Shown here: positions 28,115 through 36,168 of the stretch, piece by piece
Layout: every line of letters begins with the position of its first letter
How positions within the stretch are numbered: the first letter of the stretch is position 1
Source: Acidimicrobiia bacterium
GTDB taxonomy: Bacteria; Actinomycetota; Acidimicrobiia; IMCC26256; JAMXLJ01
Direction of reading: 5' to 3'
Length of the DNA stretch: 64,000 nucleotides
Assembly: GCA_035651955.1 (NCBI GenBank)
Contig: DASRES010000077.1
Location: 1 to 64,000, forward strand
The notes under the pieces: generated by a model
Told to the model about the DNA's origin: nothing
Databases searched by the model: none
The model's input: the letters and a program-made list of their open reading frames with translations, nothing else
Made by a program: the position numbers and the translations under genes

Positions 28115-29017
28115 ATGAGCGGAGACCTGAACGCCTACCGGTTCGACGGACGGGTCGCGATCGTCACCGGCGCGGGGCGCGGCCTCGGGCGCGCGTACGC
28201 GCTGCTGCTCGCGTCCCGAGGCGCACGCGTCGTCGTGAACGACCTGGGCGGCTCGATCGGCGGCGATGGCGCGGACAGCGACGTCGCGGCCGCGGTCGTC
28301 GACGAGATCACGCGCACGGGTGGTGACGCGATCGCCGACACGAACGACGTCGCGAGCGCGCACGGCGCGCAGACGCTGATCGACACCGCGCTCGAGCAGT
28401 TCGGTCGCGTCGACGTCGTCGTGAACAACGCGGGCATCGTGCGATGGGCGGGCTTCCCCGAGGCCGACGAGGACAATCTCGCGCGGCACCTCGCGGTGCA
28501 CGTGGGCGGATCGTTCAACACGACGCGCGCCGCATGGCCCCACATGGTCGAGCACGGCTACGGGCGCGTCGTCATGACGACGTCGACCGGGTTGTTCGGC
28601 CTGCCGAACAACCTCGCCTACGCGACGGCCAAGGCGGGCATCGTCGGCCTGACCCGCAGCCTCGCGACGGCCGCGTCGCGACACGGCATCACGGTCAACG
28701 CGATCGCGCCGGGTGCGTTCACGCGCATGGCGGGCGGGTCCGGCTCGCCCGAGATGTCGCCCGACCTGGTCGCGCCGATCGTCGCGTTCCTCGCGCACGA
28801 GGACTGCCCGGTGAACGGCGAGATCTACGCGGCGGGGTTCGGTCGCTTCGCGCGGATCTTCCTCGCGTCGACCGAGGGTTGGGTCGACGACGCGTGCGAG
28901 CCGACGATCGAGGACGTCGCACGCCATTGGGCCGAGATCAACCGCGAGCGCCCGTACTCGGTCCCGACCGACCTCGGCGACTGGTCGTCGACGTTCATGA
29001 AGCACCTGGACCGGTAG
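28115..29017 (+). CDS. short-chain dehydrogenase, MFE-2 / 17-beta-HSD4 like
   Basis: A 300-residue NAD(P) short-chain dehydrogenase with TGAGRGLGRAYA, VVNDLGGS, NNAGIVR, and the catalytic Ser...Tyr-x3-Lys (TTSTGLFG, YATAKAG). The NDLGGSIGGDGAD loop and the extended C-terminus resemble the 3-hydroxyacyl-CoA dehydrogenase part of peroxisomal multifunctional enzyme 2, so a beta-oxidation role fits. The 118-base gap before it (27997-28114) is a GAGCG-rich, repeat-like tract ending in the hairpin GGCGCC-gca-GGCGCC. The stop overlaps the acyl-CoA dehydrogenase GTG by one base (TAGTG). Confidence 0.9.
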   Translation: MSGDLNAYRFDGRVAIVTGAGRGLGRAYALLLASRGARVVVNDLGGSIGGDGADSDVAAAVVDEITRTGGDAIADTNDVASAHGAQTLIDTALEQFGRVDVVVNNAGIVRWAGFPEADEDNLARHLAVHVGGSFNTTRAAWPHMVEHGYGRVVMTTSTGLFGLPNNLAYATAKAGIVGLTRSLATAASRHGITVNAIAPGAFTRMAGGSGSPEMSPDLVAPIVAFLAHEDCPVNGEIYAAGFGRFARIFLASTEGWVDDACEPTIEDVARHWAEINRERPYSVPTDLGDWSSTFMKHLDR

Positions 29018-30147
29018 TGGACCTGTCGCTCACCGAGGCGGAGCGCGACCTCGCCGGCCTGTGTCGCGACTTCGCGCAGCAGGAGATCGCGCGCCGCGCA
29101 CCGCAGGCGTGGCACGAAGGGCGGTGTCCCACGGACCTGCTGCGCGAGATGGGCGCGCTCGGCCTCCTCGGCGTGCTCGTCCCGGAGGAGTGGGGCGGGA
29201 TCGGCATGTCGACGGTCGGGTTCGTGGCCGCGATGGAGCAGATCGGGCTGGCCGACCAGTCGGTCGCGGCGGCGTGGCAGGCCCACGTGACGATCGGTTC
29301 GCTGCCGCTGCTCCTGTTCGGCACCGACGCGCAGCGCGAGCGCTGGCTGCGCCCGTTGGCCGAGGGACGGGCGCTGGGCGCGTTCGGGCTGACCGAACCC
29401 GACGCCGGCTCCGACGCGCGCGGGATCCGCACCCGTGCCGCGCGGCGCGACGGCGGCTGGCTGATCAACGGGCGCAAGACGTTCATCTCGAACGCGGGCA
29501 CGGACATGTCCTTCGGCGTGACGCTGCTCGCACGCACCGACGACGCGTTCGCGAGCTTCGTCGTCGAGAAGGACACACCCGGCTTCACGATGGGCCCGAA
29601 GCTGCGCGGCATCGGCTGGCGCGGCCTCGACACACGAGAGCTGTCCTTCGACGACGTGTGGATCCCCGACGACCACCTCGTCGGTGATCCCGCCATGGGG
29701 CTCGGACAGTTCCTGCGCACGCTGGAGGTCGGTCGCATCTCGATCGCCGCGCTGTCGCTCAGCCTGACGCAGGCCGTCCTCGACCTGGCGCTCGACCACG
29801 CGAAGCAGCGCGAGCAGTTCGGGCAGCCGATCGCGAGGTTCCAGGCGATCCAATTCAAGCTCGCTGACATCGCGACCGAGCTCGAAGCCGCGCGCTGGCT
29901 CACGTACCGCGCCGCGTACCTGCGCGACACGGGGGAGCCGTTCCTCAAGGAGGCGTCGATGGCGAAGCTGAAGGCGAGCCGTCTCGCGGTGTGGGCGGCG
30001 TCGGAGGCCGTGCAGGTCCACGGCGGCCTCGGCTACATGCTCGACTCGCCCGTCGCGCGCTTCTACTGCGATGCCAAGGTGCTCGAGATCGGCGAGGGCA
30101 CCAACGAGATCCAGCACACCGTGATCGCGAGAGCCCTCGGCTGCTGA
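29017..30147 (+). CDS. acyl-CoA dehydrogenase
   Basis: A 376-residue FAD enzyme that introduces an alpha-beta double bond into an acyl-CoA. Seen are LTEPDAGSDARGI, FISNAGTDMSFG, ELSFDDVWIPDDHLVG, REQFGQPIARFQAIQFKLADI (in part) and the C-terminal HGGLGYMLDSPVARFYCDAKVLEIGEGTNEIQ region (quoted in part), where Glu of IGEGTNE is the usual catalytic base position. GTG 29017 overlaps the preceding stop, so dehydrogenase and SDR are a coupled pair. Both fit side-chain or ring-fragment beta-oxidation downstream of the acyl-CoA ligase. Confidence 0.93.
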   Translation: MDLSLTEAERDLAGLCRDFAQQEIARRAPQAWHEGRCPTDLLREMGALGLLGVLVPEEWGGIGMSTVGFVAAMEQIGLADQSVAAAWQAHVTIGSLPLLLFGTDAQRERWLRPLAEGRALGAFGLTEPDAGSDARGIRTRAARRDGGWLINGRKTFISNAGTDMSFGVTLLARTDDAFASFVVEKDTPGFTMGPKLRGIGWRGLDTRELSFDDVWIPDDHLVGDPAMGLGQFLRTLEVGRISIAALSLSLTQAVLDLALDHAKQREQFGQPIARFQAIQFKLADIATELEAARWLTYRAAYLRDTGEPFLKEASMAKLKASRLAVWAASEAVQVHGGLGYMLDSPVARFYCDAKVLEIGEGTNEIQHTVIARALGC

Positions 30148-30267
30148 CGGCATCTGTTGTGTGAAGGACGGCGCAGCGGAGCCTCATTGAGTGAATCCTG
30201 TACCTCTTCGGTAGTCACGTATCAACGAACGTGAGACTGCGAGAGGAGCGGCCGTCGTTCGCGGCAG
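30148..30267. other. 120-base convergent gap with a bulged hairpin
   Basis: The region is less GC-rich than its surroundings. AGTCACGT (30213-30220) pairs with ACGT-ga-GACT (30229-30238) with a two-base bulge. Just before it, TGTACC-tctt-CGGTAGTC looks like a broken version of the TetR-type sites found elsewhere in the island. It lies between convergent genes, so the hairpin may act in termination. No gene is visible. Confidence 0.3.
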
Positions 30268-32232
30268 TTAGACGCGCGCCAGCCGCCGGATCGCGTCGGC
30301 GATGTCGTCGCGGTCGGGGAGCCAGGCGCGCTCGAGCTCCGGCGCGTACGGCGGGGGCGTCGCGGCCGCACCGACGCGCGCGATCGGCGCGTCGAGGTCC
30401 CAGAACGCGTCGCGCGCGACGGTCGCGGCGATCTCGGCGCCGATGCCGAACGGGACGACGGCCTCGTGCGCGATCAGCAGCCGGCTCGTCCTGGCGACGG
30501 ACTCGAGGATGGTGGCGGTGTCGAGCGGCGCGACGGTACGCAGGTCGACGACCTCCGCCGCGATCCCGTCACGGGCGACGGCGTCCGCGGCCGCGACTGC
30601 CTCGTGGACCATGCGCGACACCGACACGACCGTGACGTCCGTGCCCTCGCGGACCACCGACGCCTTCCCGATCGGCACGACGTGGTCGTCGGGCGGCTGC
30701 GGCCCCTTCGTGCCGTACAGCAACCGGTTCTCGACGAACACGACCGGGTTCGGATCCTGGATCGCGGCGCGCAGGAGGCCGTACGTGTCGGCCGGTGTCG
30801 ACGGCATGACGACGGTGAGCCCCGGGATGTGCGCGAGCAGCGCCTCGAGGCTCTGCGAGTGCTGGCTGCCCGACGAGCGCCCTGCGCCGAACTGCGTGCG
30901 CACCGTCAACGCCATGCGCGCGCCGCCGCCCGTCATGAACGGCAGCTTCGCCGCCTGGTTCAGGAGCTGGTCGAGGCACACGCCGACGAAGTCGAGATAC
31001 ATGATCTCGACGACGGGCCGCATCCCCGCCATCGCCGCGCCGACCCCGAGCCCGGCGATCGCGGTCTCCGAGATCGGCGTGTCGCGGACCCGGTCCCCGA
31101 ACCGGTCGCGCAGCCCGCGGGTCAGGCCGAAGACGTTGCCGCCCTCGCCGACGTCGATGCCGGCGACGAAGACGCGCTCGTCGTGGTCGAGCTCGACCTC
31201 GAGCGCGCCGCGGATCGCGTCCATCGTGCGGAAGACGGGCCCGTCGGCGGGCAGTGGTGGCGGCTCGGTGGTCGGGGGGCGTGCACGCACGACGAAGTCG
31301 TGGAGCGTCGCGACGTCCGGCGCGGCGGATCGACGGGCCGCGTCGAGCGCGCCGTCGAGCTCGCACGCGACCGACCGCTCGATCGCACCGATCGTGTCGT
31401 CCCCGATCCCGGCGGCGCGCAGCTGGTCCGCGTGGACGACGATCGGGTCGCGCGTCTCCCACTCGCGCACCTCGTCGGCCGACCGGTACCGCTGCGGGTC
31501 GCCCTCGTAGTGGCCGTGGCGGCGGTACGTCGTCGCCTCGACGATCGACGGCCCGCGGCCGTCGCGCGCCGCCGACACGATGTCGCGCATCGCGCGCGCG
31601 GTCGCGACGACGTCGTTGCCGTCGACGGCGACGTAGTCGACGCCGTATCCCGCGGCCCTTCGCTCGAGCGGCGCGGCGTGCTGGCTCGACGCCGGGGAGA
31701 ACTCCGCGTAGCCGTTGTTCTCGCAGAAGAAGACCACGGGGAGCCGCCACACCGCGGCGAGGTTCACCGCCTCGTGGAACGCGCCCGCGGCGACGGCGCC
31801 GTCACCGAAGAACGCCACGGCAACCGCGTCGCGTTCGCGCAGCTGCGCCGCGACTGCCGCGCCGACCGCGATCGGCAGCCCGGCCGCGACGATCCCGTTG
31901 GCGCCGAAGACGCCGCGACCCGGGTCCGCGATGTGCATCGACCCGCCCCGACCGCGGTTGGTGCCGTCGGCACGCGCCATGAGCTCGGCGAACATCCCGC
32001 GCGGGTCCAGTCCCTTCGCGAGGCAGTGGCCGTGGCCCCGATGGGTCGACGTGATGACGTCGTCGTCCCGCAGCGGCCAGCACGCGCCGACCGCGGCGGC
32101 CTCCTGGCCGATCGACAGGTGCACGAAGCCGGGAACCTCGCCGTCGCGGTAGAGCGCGGCGACGCGCTCCTCGAACCCGCGGATCAGGAGCATTCGGCGG
32201 TGCAGCTCGAGCCGGTCGGCCTCGCTGAGCAC
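30268..32232 (-). CDS. fused TPP-dependent dehydrogenase E1 alpha-beta
   Basis: A 654-residue fusion of the two subunits of a 2-oxoacid or acetoin dehydrogenase E1. Residues 1-330 are E1 alpha: LSIGQEA, RGGSMH, and the thiamine diphosphate motif GDGAVAAG...CENN. A Pro-rich linker (TTEPPPLP) leads to E1 beta from about 340: FVAGIDVGEGGNVFG, DTPISETAIAGLGVGAA and MPSTPADTYGLL. No E2, E3 or lipoylation gene is present, so either it uses partners encoded elsewhere or it is a stand-alone decarboxylase or ligase. The GTG at 32232 follows a TAGTCT box by exactly 6 bases. It is divergent from the SDR pair across operator site 3. Confidence 0.9.
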   Translation of the reverse strand: MLSEADRLELHRRMLLIRGFEERVAALYRDGEVPGFVHLSIGQEAAAVGACWPLRDDDVITSTHRGHGHCLAKGLDPRGMFAELMARADGTNRGRGGSMHIADPGRGVFGANGIVAAGLPIAVGAAVAAQLRERDAVAVAFFGDGAVAAGAFHEAVNLAAVWRLPVVFFCENNGYAEFSPASSQHAAPLERRAAGYGVDYVAVDGNDVVATARAMRDIVSAARDGRGPSIVEATTYRRHGHYEGDPQRYRSADEVREWETRDPIVVHADQLRAAGIGDDTIGAIERSVACELDGALDAARRSAAPDVATLHDFVVRARPPTTEPPPLPADGPVFRTMDAIRGALEVELDHDERVFVAGIDVGEGGNVFGLTRGLRDRFGDRVRDTPISETAIAGLGVGAAMAGMRPVVEIMYLDFVGVCLDQLLNQAAKLPFMTGGGARMALTVRTQFGAGRSSGSQHSQSLEALLAHIPGLTVVMPSTPADTYGLLRAAIQDPNPVVFVENRLLYGTKGPQPPDDHVVPIGKASVVREGTDVTVVSVSRMVHEAVAAADAVARDGIAAEVVDLRTVAPLDTATILESVARTSRLLIAHEAVVPFGIGAEIAATVARDAFWDLDAPIARVGAAATPPPYAPELERAWLPDRDDIADAIRRLARV

Positions 32233-32238
32233 GCCGAG

Positions 32239-32262
32239 AGACTATTGTACTGACCGGTACAA
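32239..32262. promoter_or_regulatory. TetR-type operator candidate, site 3, with the -10 box of the E1 gene
   Basis: TTGTAC-TGACCG-GTACAA (32245-32262) has perfect 6-base arms. Its left half TTGTACTGACCGGT matches the other sites, but the right half is 4 bases closer. On the minus strand it is followed at once by TAGTCT (32239-32244) and, 6 bases on, by the E1 GTG. This is the same arrangement as the Rieske promoter. Confidence 0.6.
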
Positions 32263-32290
32263 AGCATCCGGTTGAGGGCGGCGGAGCACG

Positions 32291-33085
32291 GTGGGCGAGG
32301 GTCGCGTGCGAGACGACATCGACATCCCGGCCTCGTTCCCGTCCGGCGCCGACGTGCGCGACCGGCGTGTCGTCGTCACCGGCGCCAGCCGCGGGCTCGG
32401 TCGCCTGCTCGCGCACGCGTTCTCGGCCGCGGGCGCCCGCGTCACGCTCGTCGCGCGCACGGAGACGGACCTGAAGGCGGTCGCCCAAGAGGTCCCGGGC
32501 CCGGCGCTCGTGTGCTGCGGCGACGTGACCGACGGCGAGTTCAACGAGGCCGTCGCGGACGCGACCGTCGCCGAGTGGGGCGGCGTCGACGTCTGGATCT
32601 GCAACGCGGGGATCTCGCCGATCGTCGCGGGACCGCGCACGACGGACCCCTCCGTGTGGCGCGAGGTGATCGACGTCAACCTGACGGGCGCGTTCCTCGG
32701 CGCGCGCGCGGCGGCGCGAGTGATGCGCGAGGGCGGGCGGTTGATCTTCACGGGTTCGGTGCTCGGCGAGCGACCCCGCGAGGGACTGACCGCGTACAGC
32801 GCCTCCAAGGCGGGCCTGGTCGGCATGGCGAAGGGGCTCGCGCTCGACCTCGCGCCCGCGGGGATCACGGTGAACGTCGTCGCGCCGGGGTGGTTCGACT
32901 CGCCGCTCGCCGACGGGTGGAAGAGCAACCCGGACCTGGCCGCGGGCATCGTCGGCCACACCGCCCAGCGACGCTGGGGGAGCGCCACCGACCTCGCGGG
33001 CGCGTACCAGTTCCTCGCGTCCGACGCCGCCGCCTTCGTGACCGGGACCGTCCTCACCGTGGACGGCGGCTACCTCCTGTCGTGA
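32291..33085 (+). CDS. short-chain dehydrogenase/reductase
   Basis: A 264-residue classical SDR: TGASRGLGRLLA (cofactor), CNAGISP, the catalytic Ser in TGSVLGE and Tyr-x3-Lys in YSASKAG, and a C-terminal VDGGYLLS. ARTETD after the second strand suggests NADP preference. GTG 32291 is preceded by GAGGGCGGCGGAG. It overlaps the following SDR as GTGA, so the pair is co-translated. It probably interconverts an alcohol and a ketone in the island's pathway. Confidence 0.9.
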   Translation: MGEGRVRDDIDIPASFPSGADVRDRRVVVTGASRGLGRLLAHAFSAAGARVTLVARTETDLKAVAQEVPGPALVCCGDVTDGEFNEAVADATVAEWGGVDVWICNAGISPIVAGPRTTDPSVWREVIDVNLTGAFLGARAAARVMREGGRLIFTGSVLGERPREGLTAYSASKAGLVGMAKGLALDLAPAGITVNVVAPGWFDSPLADGWKSNPDLAAGIVGHTAQRRWGSATDLAGAYQFLASDAAAFVTGTVLTVDGGYLLS

Positions 33086-33819
33086 ACCGGGTCGTCGTGA
33101 TCACCGGCGCGGGCGGGTCGCTCGGTGCCGCGCTGTCGCGCACGTTCGTGGCGGAGCCCGGCACCGACGTCGTGCTCAGCGACGTGAGCGAGCAGTCCCT
33201 CGACGCGACGCTCGCACGGCTGCCGGAGCAGCGCGGCGGCGTCGAGACGCGGATCGCCGACGTCGCCGATCCCGCGCAGGTCGACGCCGTCGTCGCGCTG
33301 GCCGTCGAGCGGTTCGGCCGCCTCGACGTGCTCGTCAGCAACGCGGGCGTGTTGTCGCCCAACGGACGCATCCACAACCTCGCGATCGAGGACTGGGAGC
33401 GCGCGTTCCGGGTCAACGTGCTGGGCGCGGTCAACGGCATCCGCGCTGCTGTTCCCGTCATGCGCGCGCAGCAGTCCGGTTCGATCGTGCTGACCGCGTC
33501 CGTGTCGGGACTCACCGCGTGGTCGCACGCGGCGCCGTACTGCGTCACGAAGGCCGGCGTGATCCAGCTCGCGAAGGTCGCCGCGGTCGAGTACGCGCGC
33601 GACGGCATCCGCGTCAACTGCGTGTGCCCGGGCACCTTCCTCTCCGCGATCCACGACGGGCTCCCGCGTGAAGCGCTCGACGCGATCGCGGCCCGTCATC
33701 CGCTCGGCCTCGGGTCGGCCGACGAGCTCGTGGGCGCGTACTCCTACCTCGCGAGCGACGCGTCCCGCTGGACGACCGGCTCCGCCCTCGTCGTCGACGG
33801 TGGCTACTCGGTGCCCTGA
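33082..33819 (+). CDS. short-chain dehydrogenase/reductase
   Basis: A 245-residue classical SDR, only moderately similar to its neighbour. It has ITGAGGSLGAALS, an acidic SDVSE after the second strand (NAD preference), SNAGVLS, TASVSGL with catalytic Ser, YCVTKAG with Tyr and Lys, and VDGGYSVP at the end. The GTG start overlaps the previous stop. The 3' end overlaps the convergent tetR gene by 16 bases. Confidence 0.9.
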   Translation: MNRVVVITGAGGSLGAALSRTFVAEPGTDVVLSDVSEQSLDATLARLPEQRGGVETRIADVADPAQVDAVVALAVERFGRLDVLVSNAGVLSPNGRIHNLAIEDWERAFRVNVLGAVNGIRAAVPVMRAQQSGSIVLTASVSGLTAWSHAAPYCVTKAGVIQLAKVAAVEYARDGIRVNCVCPGTFLSAIHDGLPREALDAIAARHPLGLGSADELVGAYSYLASDASRWTTGSALVVDGGYSVP

Positions 33820-34457
33820 GCCCGGCCGATGCCGCGGATGAACACGTCGGCGAACGGCCTCGCGACGTCGCGCGCGGACAGCCGGCCACCCGGCTTGAGC
33901 CAGAGGTACGTGTAGTTGTGCATGCCGAGCCAGGCGAGCGCGGTGAGCCGCGCGTCGACGTCGCGGAACTCGCCCGTCTCGATCCCGGCCCGCAACACGG
34001 CCTCGACCCGCCGCTCGTACTCGCGCCGCCGGGCGCGGAACTGCTCCGCACGCTCACCGGTGAGGGCCGGGAACTCGTGCAGGAAGACCCAGACGTGGTC
34101 GGGGTAGCGGTGGATCACGTCGAGCAGCTCGTCGCCGAGCAACCGCAGCTGCTCCGACGGTGACCCGCCCGTCGCCGCGACGCGATCGGCACCCGTCATC
34201 ACCTCGTCCATGACGCGGTCGTGGATCGCGGCGAGCAGCTCCTCCTTCGAGCGGATGTAGTGGTAGAGCGCTCCCTTGCCGAGACCGTTCGCCTCGCACA
34301 GCTCGGTGAGGCTCGTCGCGTGGTAGCCCTGCTGCGCGAAGACGCGCGCCGAGGTGTCGACGATCGCCTCGCGGCGGGCCTGCCACTTCTCGCTCCGGCG
34401 CGGCACCTCGTTCGCGTGGGCCTGCGGCATTGCCGCGGACGCTCCTCGTCCGGTCAT
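33804..34457 (-). CDS. TetR/AcrR-family regulator, candidate repressor of the island
   Basis: A 217-residue TetR protein. The N-terminal helix-turn-helix runs from IVDTSARVFAQQGY through SLTELCEANGLGKGALYHYIRSKEEL, and the rest is a helical ligand-binding domain of the kind that senses acyl-CoAs or hydrophobic ligands. The ATG at 34457 has GGAAGGGG upstream and shares a base with the stop of a 42-codon ORF (TGATG). Operator site 4 lies at the head of this transcript and of the divergent acyl-CoA ligase, so autoregulation is likely. Three similar sites elsewhere in the island point to a common regulon. Confidence 0.92.
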   Translation of the reverse strand: MTGRGASAAMPQAHANEVPRRSEKWQARREAIVDTSARVFAQQGYHATSLTELCEANGLGKGALYHYIRSKEELLAAIHDRVMDEVMTGADRVAATGGSPSEQLRLLGDELLDVIHRYPDHVWVFLHEFPALTGERAEQFRARRREYERRVEAVLRAGIETGEFRDVDARLTALAWLGMHNYTYLWLKPGGRLSARDVARPFADVFIRGIGRAQGTE

Positions 34458-34585
34458 CAGCGCCCCTTCCAGCGCGGCGCGCGCTCCTCGCGCCCGAGTT
34501 CGACGGGAAGGCTCACGAGCCCGAGGCCGTACGCGCGTGACGCGTCGCTCGGCTCGCACGCGGAGAACACGACGGGGTCGGGCAT
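34457..34585 (-). CDS. 42-residue ORF coupled to tetR, possible gene remnant
   Basis: A small ORF with ATG at 34585 and GAGG 5 bases upstream. The TGA overlaps the tetR ATG (TGATG), so translation would be coupled. The C-terminus EERAPRWKGR looks like the tail of enoyl-CoA hydratases, so it could be the remnant of a deleted hydratase gene, or a leader peptide. Codons are strongly GC-ending, like real genes here. Promoter: TATATT at the end of operator site 4. Confidence 0.45.
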   Translation of the reverse strand: MPDPVVFSACEPSDASRAYGLGLVSLPVELGREERAPRWKGR

Positions 34586-34596
34586 GGCCGCCTCAA

Positions 34597-34617
34597 TATA
34601 CTGAACAGTCGGTACAA
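34597..34617. promoter_or_regulatory. TetR-type operator candidate, site 4
   Basis: Read on the minus strand: TTGTACCGACTGTTCAGTATA. It shares the left half with sites 1-3 and the RGTMTA right end with sites 1 and 2. It lies between the divergent tetR transcript and the acyl-CoA ligase gene, overlapping a TATATT box for the tetR side. Confidence 0.6.
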
Positions 34618-34635
34618 CAGCGCCGGGAGGGGGCG

Positions 34636-36159
34636 ATGGAGGGCGACGCGAACTGGTGCGCGGTGCTCGCGCACCACGCGACGACCACCCCCGACCGTGT
34701 GCTCGCCCGCGCCGCCGACGGCAGCGTCACCTACGCGGAGATGGCCGCACGCGCGGCCGCGCTCGCCGGCGGGCTCCACGACCACGGCGTCGGTGAGGGC
34801 GACGTCGTCGCGCTCCTCTCGTACAACTGCACCGAGTTCCTGGAGACGATCTTCGCGGCGAACCATCTCGGCGCGATCGCGATGCCGATCAACTGGCGGC
34901 TGGCGGCGGCCGAGGTGCGGTACATCCTGCAGCACTCCGGCGCGCGGGTCCTCGTGTGCGACGCCGAGCTCGCGCCGCTCGCCGACGACGCGACCAAGGA
35001 GACCGAGGACGCGCCGACGCGCGTGGTCATCGGCGCGGACGTCCCCACCGGTTGGACGCGCCTCGCCGACCTTCGCACGCGCGGGACGATCCCGCCGCGC
35101 GTGTGTGCCGCGGGCGACGACGTCCACCGGCTGATGTACACGTCGGGGACGACCGGCCGCCCCAAGGGCGTGATGATCACGCACGCCAACCTGGCGTGGA
35201 AGAACCTCGCGCACCTCGTCGAGCTCGGGATCACCCGCGACGACGTCGGCCTCGCGTGCGGTCCGCTGTACCACGTCGGCGCGCTCGACCTGACGACGAC
35301 GACGCTGATCGCCGCCGGCGCGACGACGATCGTCCACCGCGTGTTCGACGCCGCGTCCGTCGTCGACGAGATCGAACGGTCGCGCGTGACGACGGTGTGG
35401 CTCGCGCCGGCGATGATCAACGCGATCATGGCGTTGCCCGACGTCGAGCGCCGCGACCTGTCGTCGGTCCGCGTCGTCGTCAACGGCGGCGAGAAGATGC
35501 CCATCCCGCTGATCGAGCGGCTGCAGCGGACGTTCCCGTCCGCGTGGTTCGCCGACGCGTACGGGCTCACCGAGACAGTCTCGGGCGACACGTTCCTCGA
35601 CCGCGAGAGCCTGATCACGAAGCTCGGCAGCGTCGGCCGTCCCTGCCTGTACCTCGACCTCGACATCTGGGACGACCAGGGCCGGTCGCTCCCCGCGGGA
35701 GAGCGGGGCGAGATCGTGCTGCGGGGCCCGAAGGTGTTCAAGGGCTACTGGCGCGACCCGGACGCGACCGCAGCCGCGTTCGCGGGCGGGTGGTTCCACA
35801 CGGGCGACATCGGTGTGCGCGACGACGACGGGTACGTCTGGGTCGTCGACCGGCTGAAGGACATGATCGTCTCCGGCGGCGAGAACATCGCGGGCTCCGA
35901 GGTCGAGCGCGTGCTGTACGAGCACGAGGCCGTGCTCGAGGCCGCCGTCGTCGGCCGTCGCGACGGCCGGTGGGGAGAGGTGCCGGTCGCGTTCGTCGCC
36001 CTCCGCGACGGAGCGGACGCGACCGCCGACGACCTCGTCGATCACTGCCGCGCGCAGCTCGCGCGCTTCAAGGTGCCCAAGGACGTCGTGTTCGTCGACG
36101 CGCTGCCGCGCAACCCGTCAGGCAAGGTCCTCAAACGGGAGCTCCGTGACCGCGTGTGA
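34636..36159 (+). CDS. AMP-dependent acyl-CoA synthetase/ligase
   Basis: A 507-residue member of the ANL adenylating enzymes. Seen are the P-loop-like MYTSGTTGRPKGVM, GPLYHVGALD, the AMP-contact motif DAYGLTETVSGD, HTGDIGVRDDDGYVWVVDR (in part), SGGENIAGSEVE, and the catalytic Lys in NPSGKVLKREL. It should activate a carboxylic acid as an acyl-CoA, the entry step for the acyl-CoA dehydrogenase and SDR at 28-30 kb. ATG 34636 has GGGAGGGGG upstream. It is divergent from tetR across operator site 4. Confidence 0.94.
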   Translation: MEGDANWCAVLAHHATTTPDRVLARAADGSVTYAEMAARAAALAGGLHDHGVGEGDVVALLSYNCTEFLETIFAANHLGAIAMPINWRLAAAEVRYILQHSGARVLVCDAELAPLADDATKETEDAPTRVVIGADVPTGWTRLADLRTRGTIPPRVCAAGDDVHRLMYTSGTTGRPKGVMITHANLAWKNLAHLVELGITRDDVGLACGPLYHVGALDLTTTTLIAAGATTIVHRVFDAASVVDEIERSRVTTVWLAPAMINAIMALPDVERRDLSSVRVVVNGGEKMPIPLIERLQRTFPSAWFADAYGLTETVSGDTFLDRESLITKLGSVGRPCLYLDLDIWDDQGRSLPAGERGEIVLRGPKVFKGYWRDPDATAAAFAGGWFHTGDIGVRDDDGYVWVVDRLKDMIVSGGENIAGSEVERVLYEHEAVLEAAVVGRRDGRWGEVPVAFVALRDGADATADDLVDHCRAQLARFKVPKDVVFVDALPRNPSGKVLKRELRDRV

Positions 36160-36168
36160 CGCTCTCTC

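Noticed and set aside
30196-30216. Fifth TetR-type operator (TGTACC-tctt-CGGTAGTC)
   Set aside because: Only the outer parts match and it lies between convergent genes, where an operator would have no promoter to control.
31200-31300. E1 alpha-beta fusion as an assembly artefact
   Set aside because: The frame is open without break through a plausible Pro-rich linker, with normal codon use on both sides.
30466-32253. 595-codon plus-strand frame over the E1 fusion gene
   Set aside because: Shadow of the E1 frame; no motif, and E1 shows thiamine-diphosphate motifs throughout.
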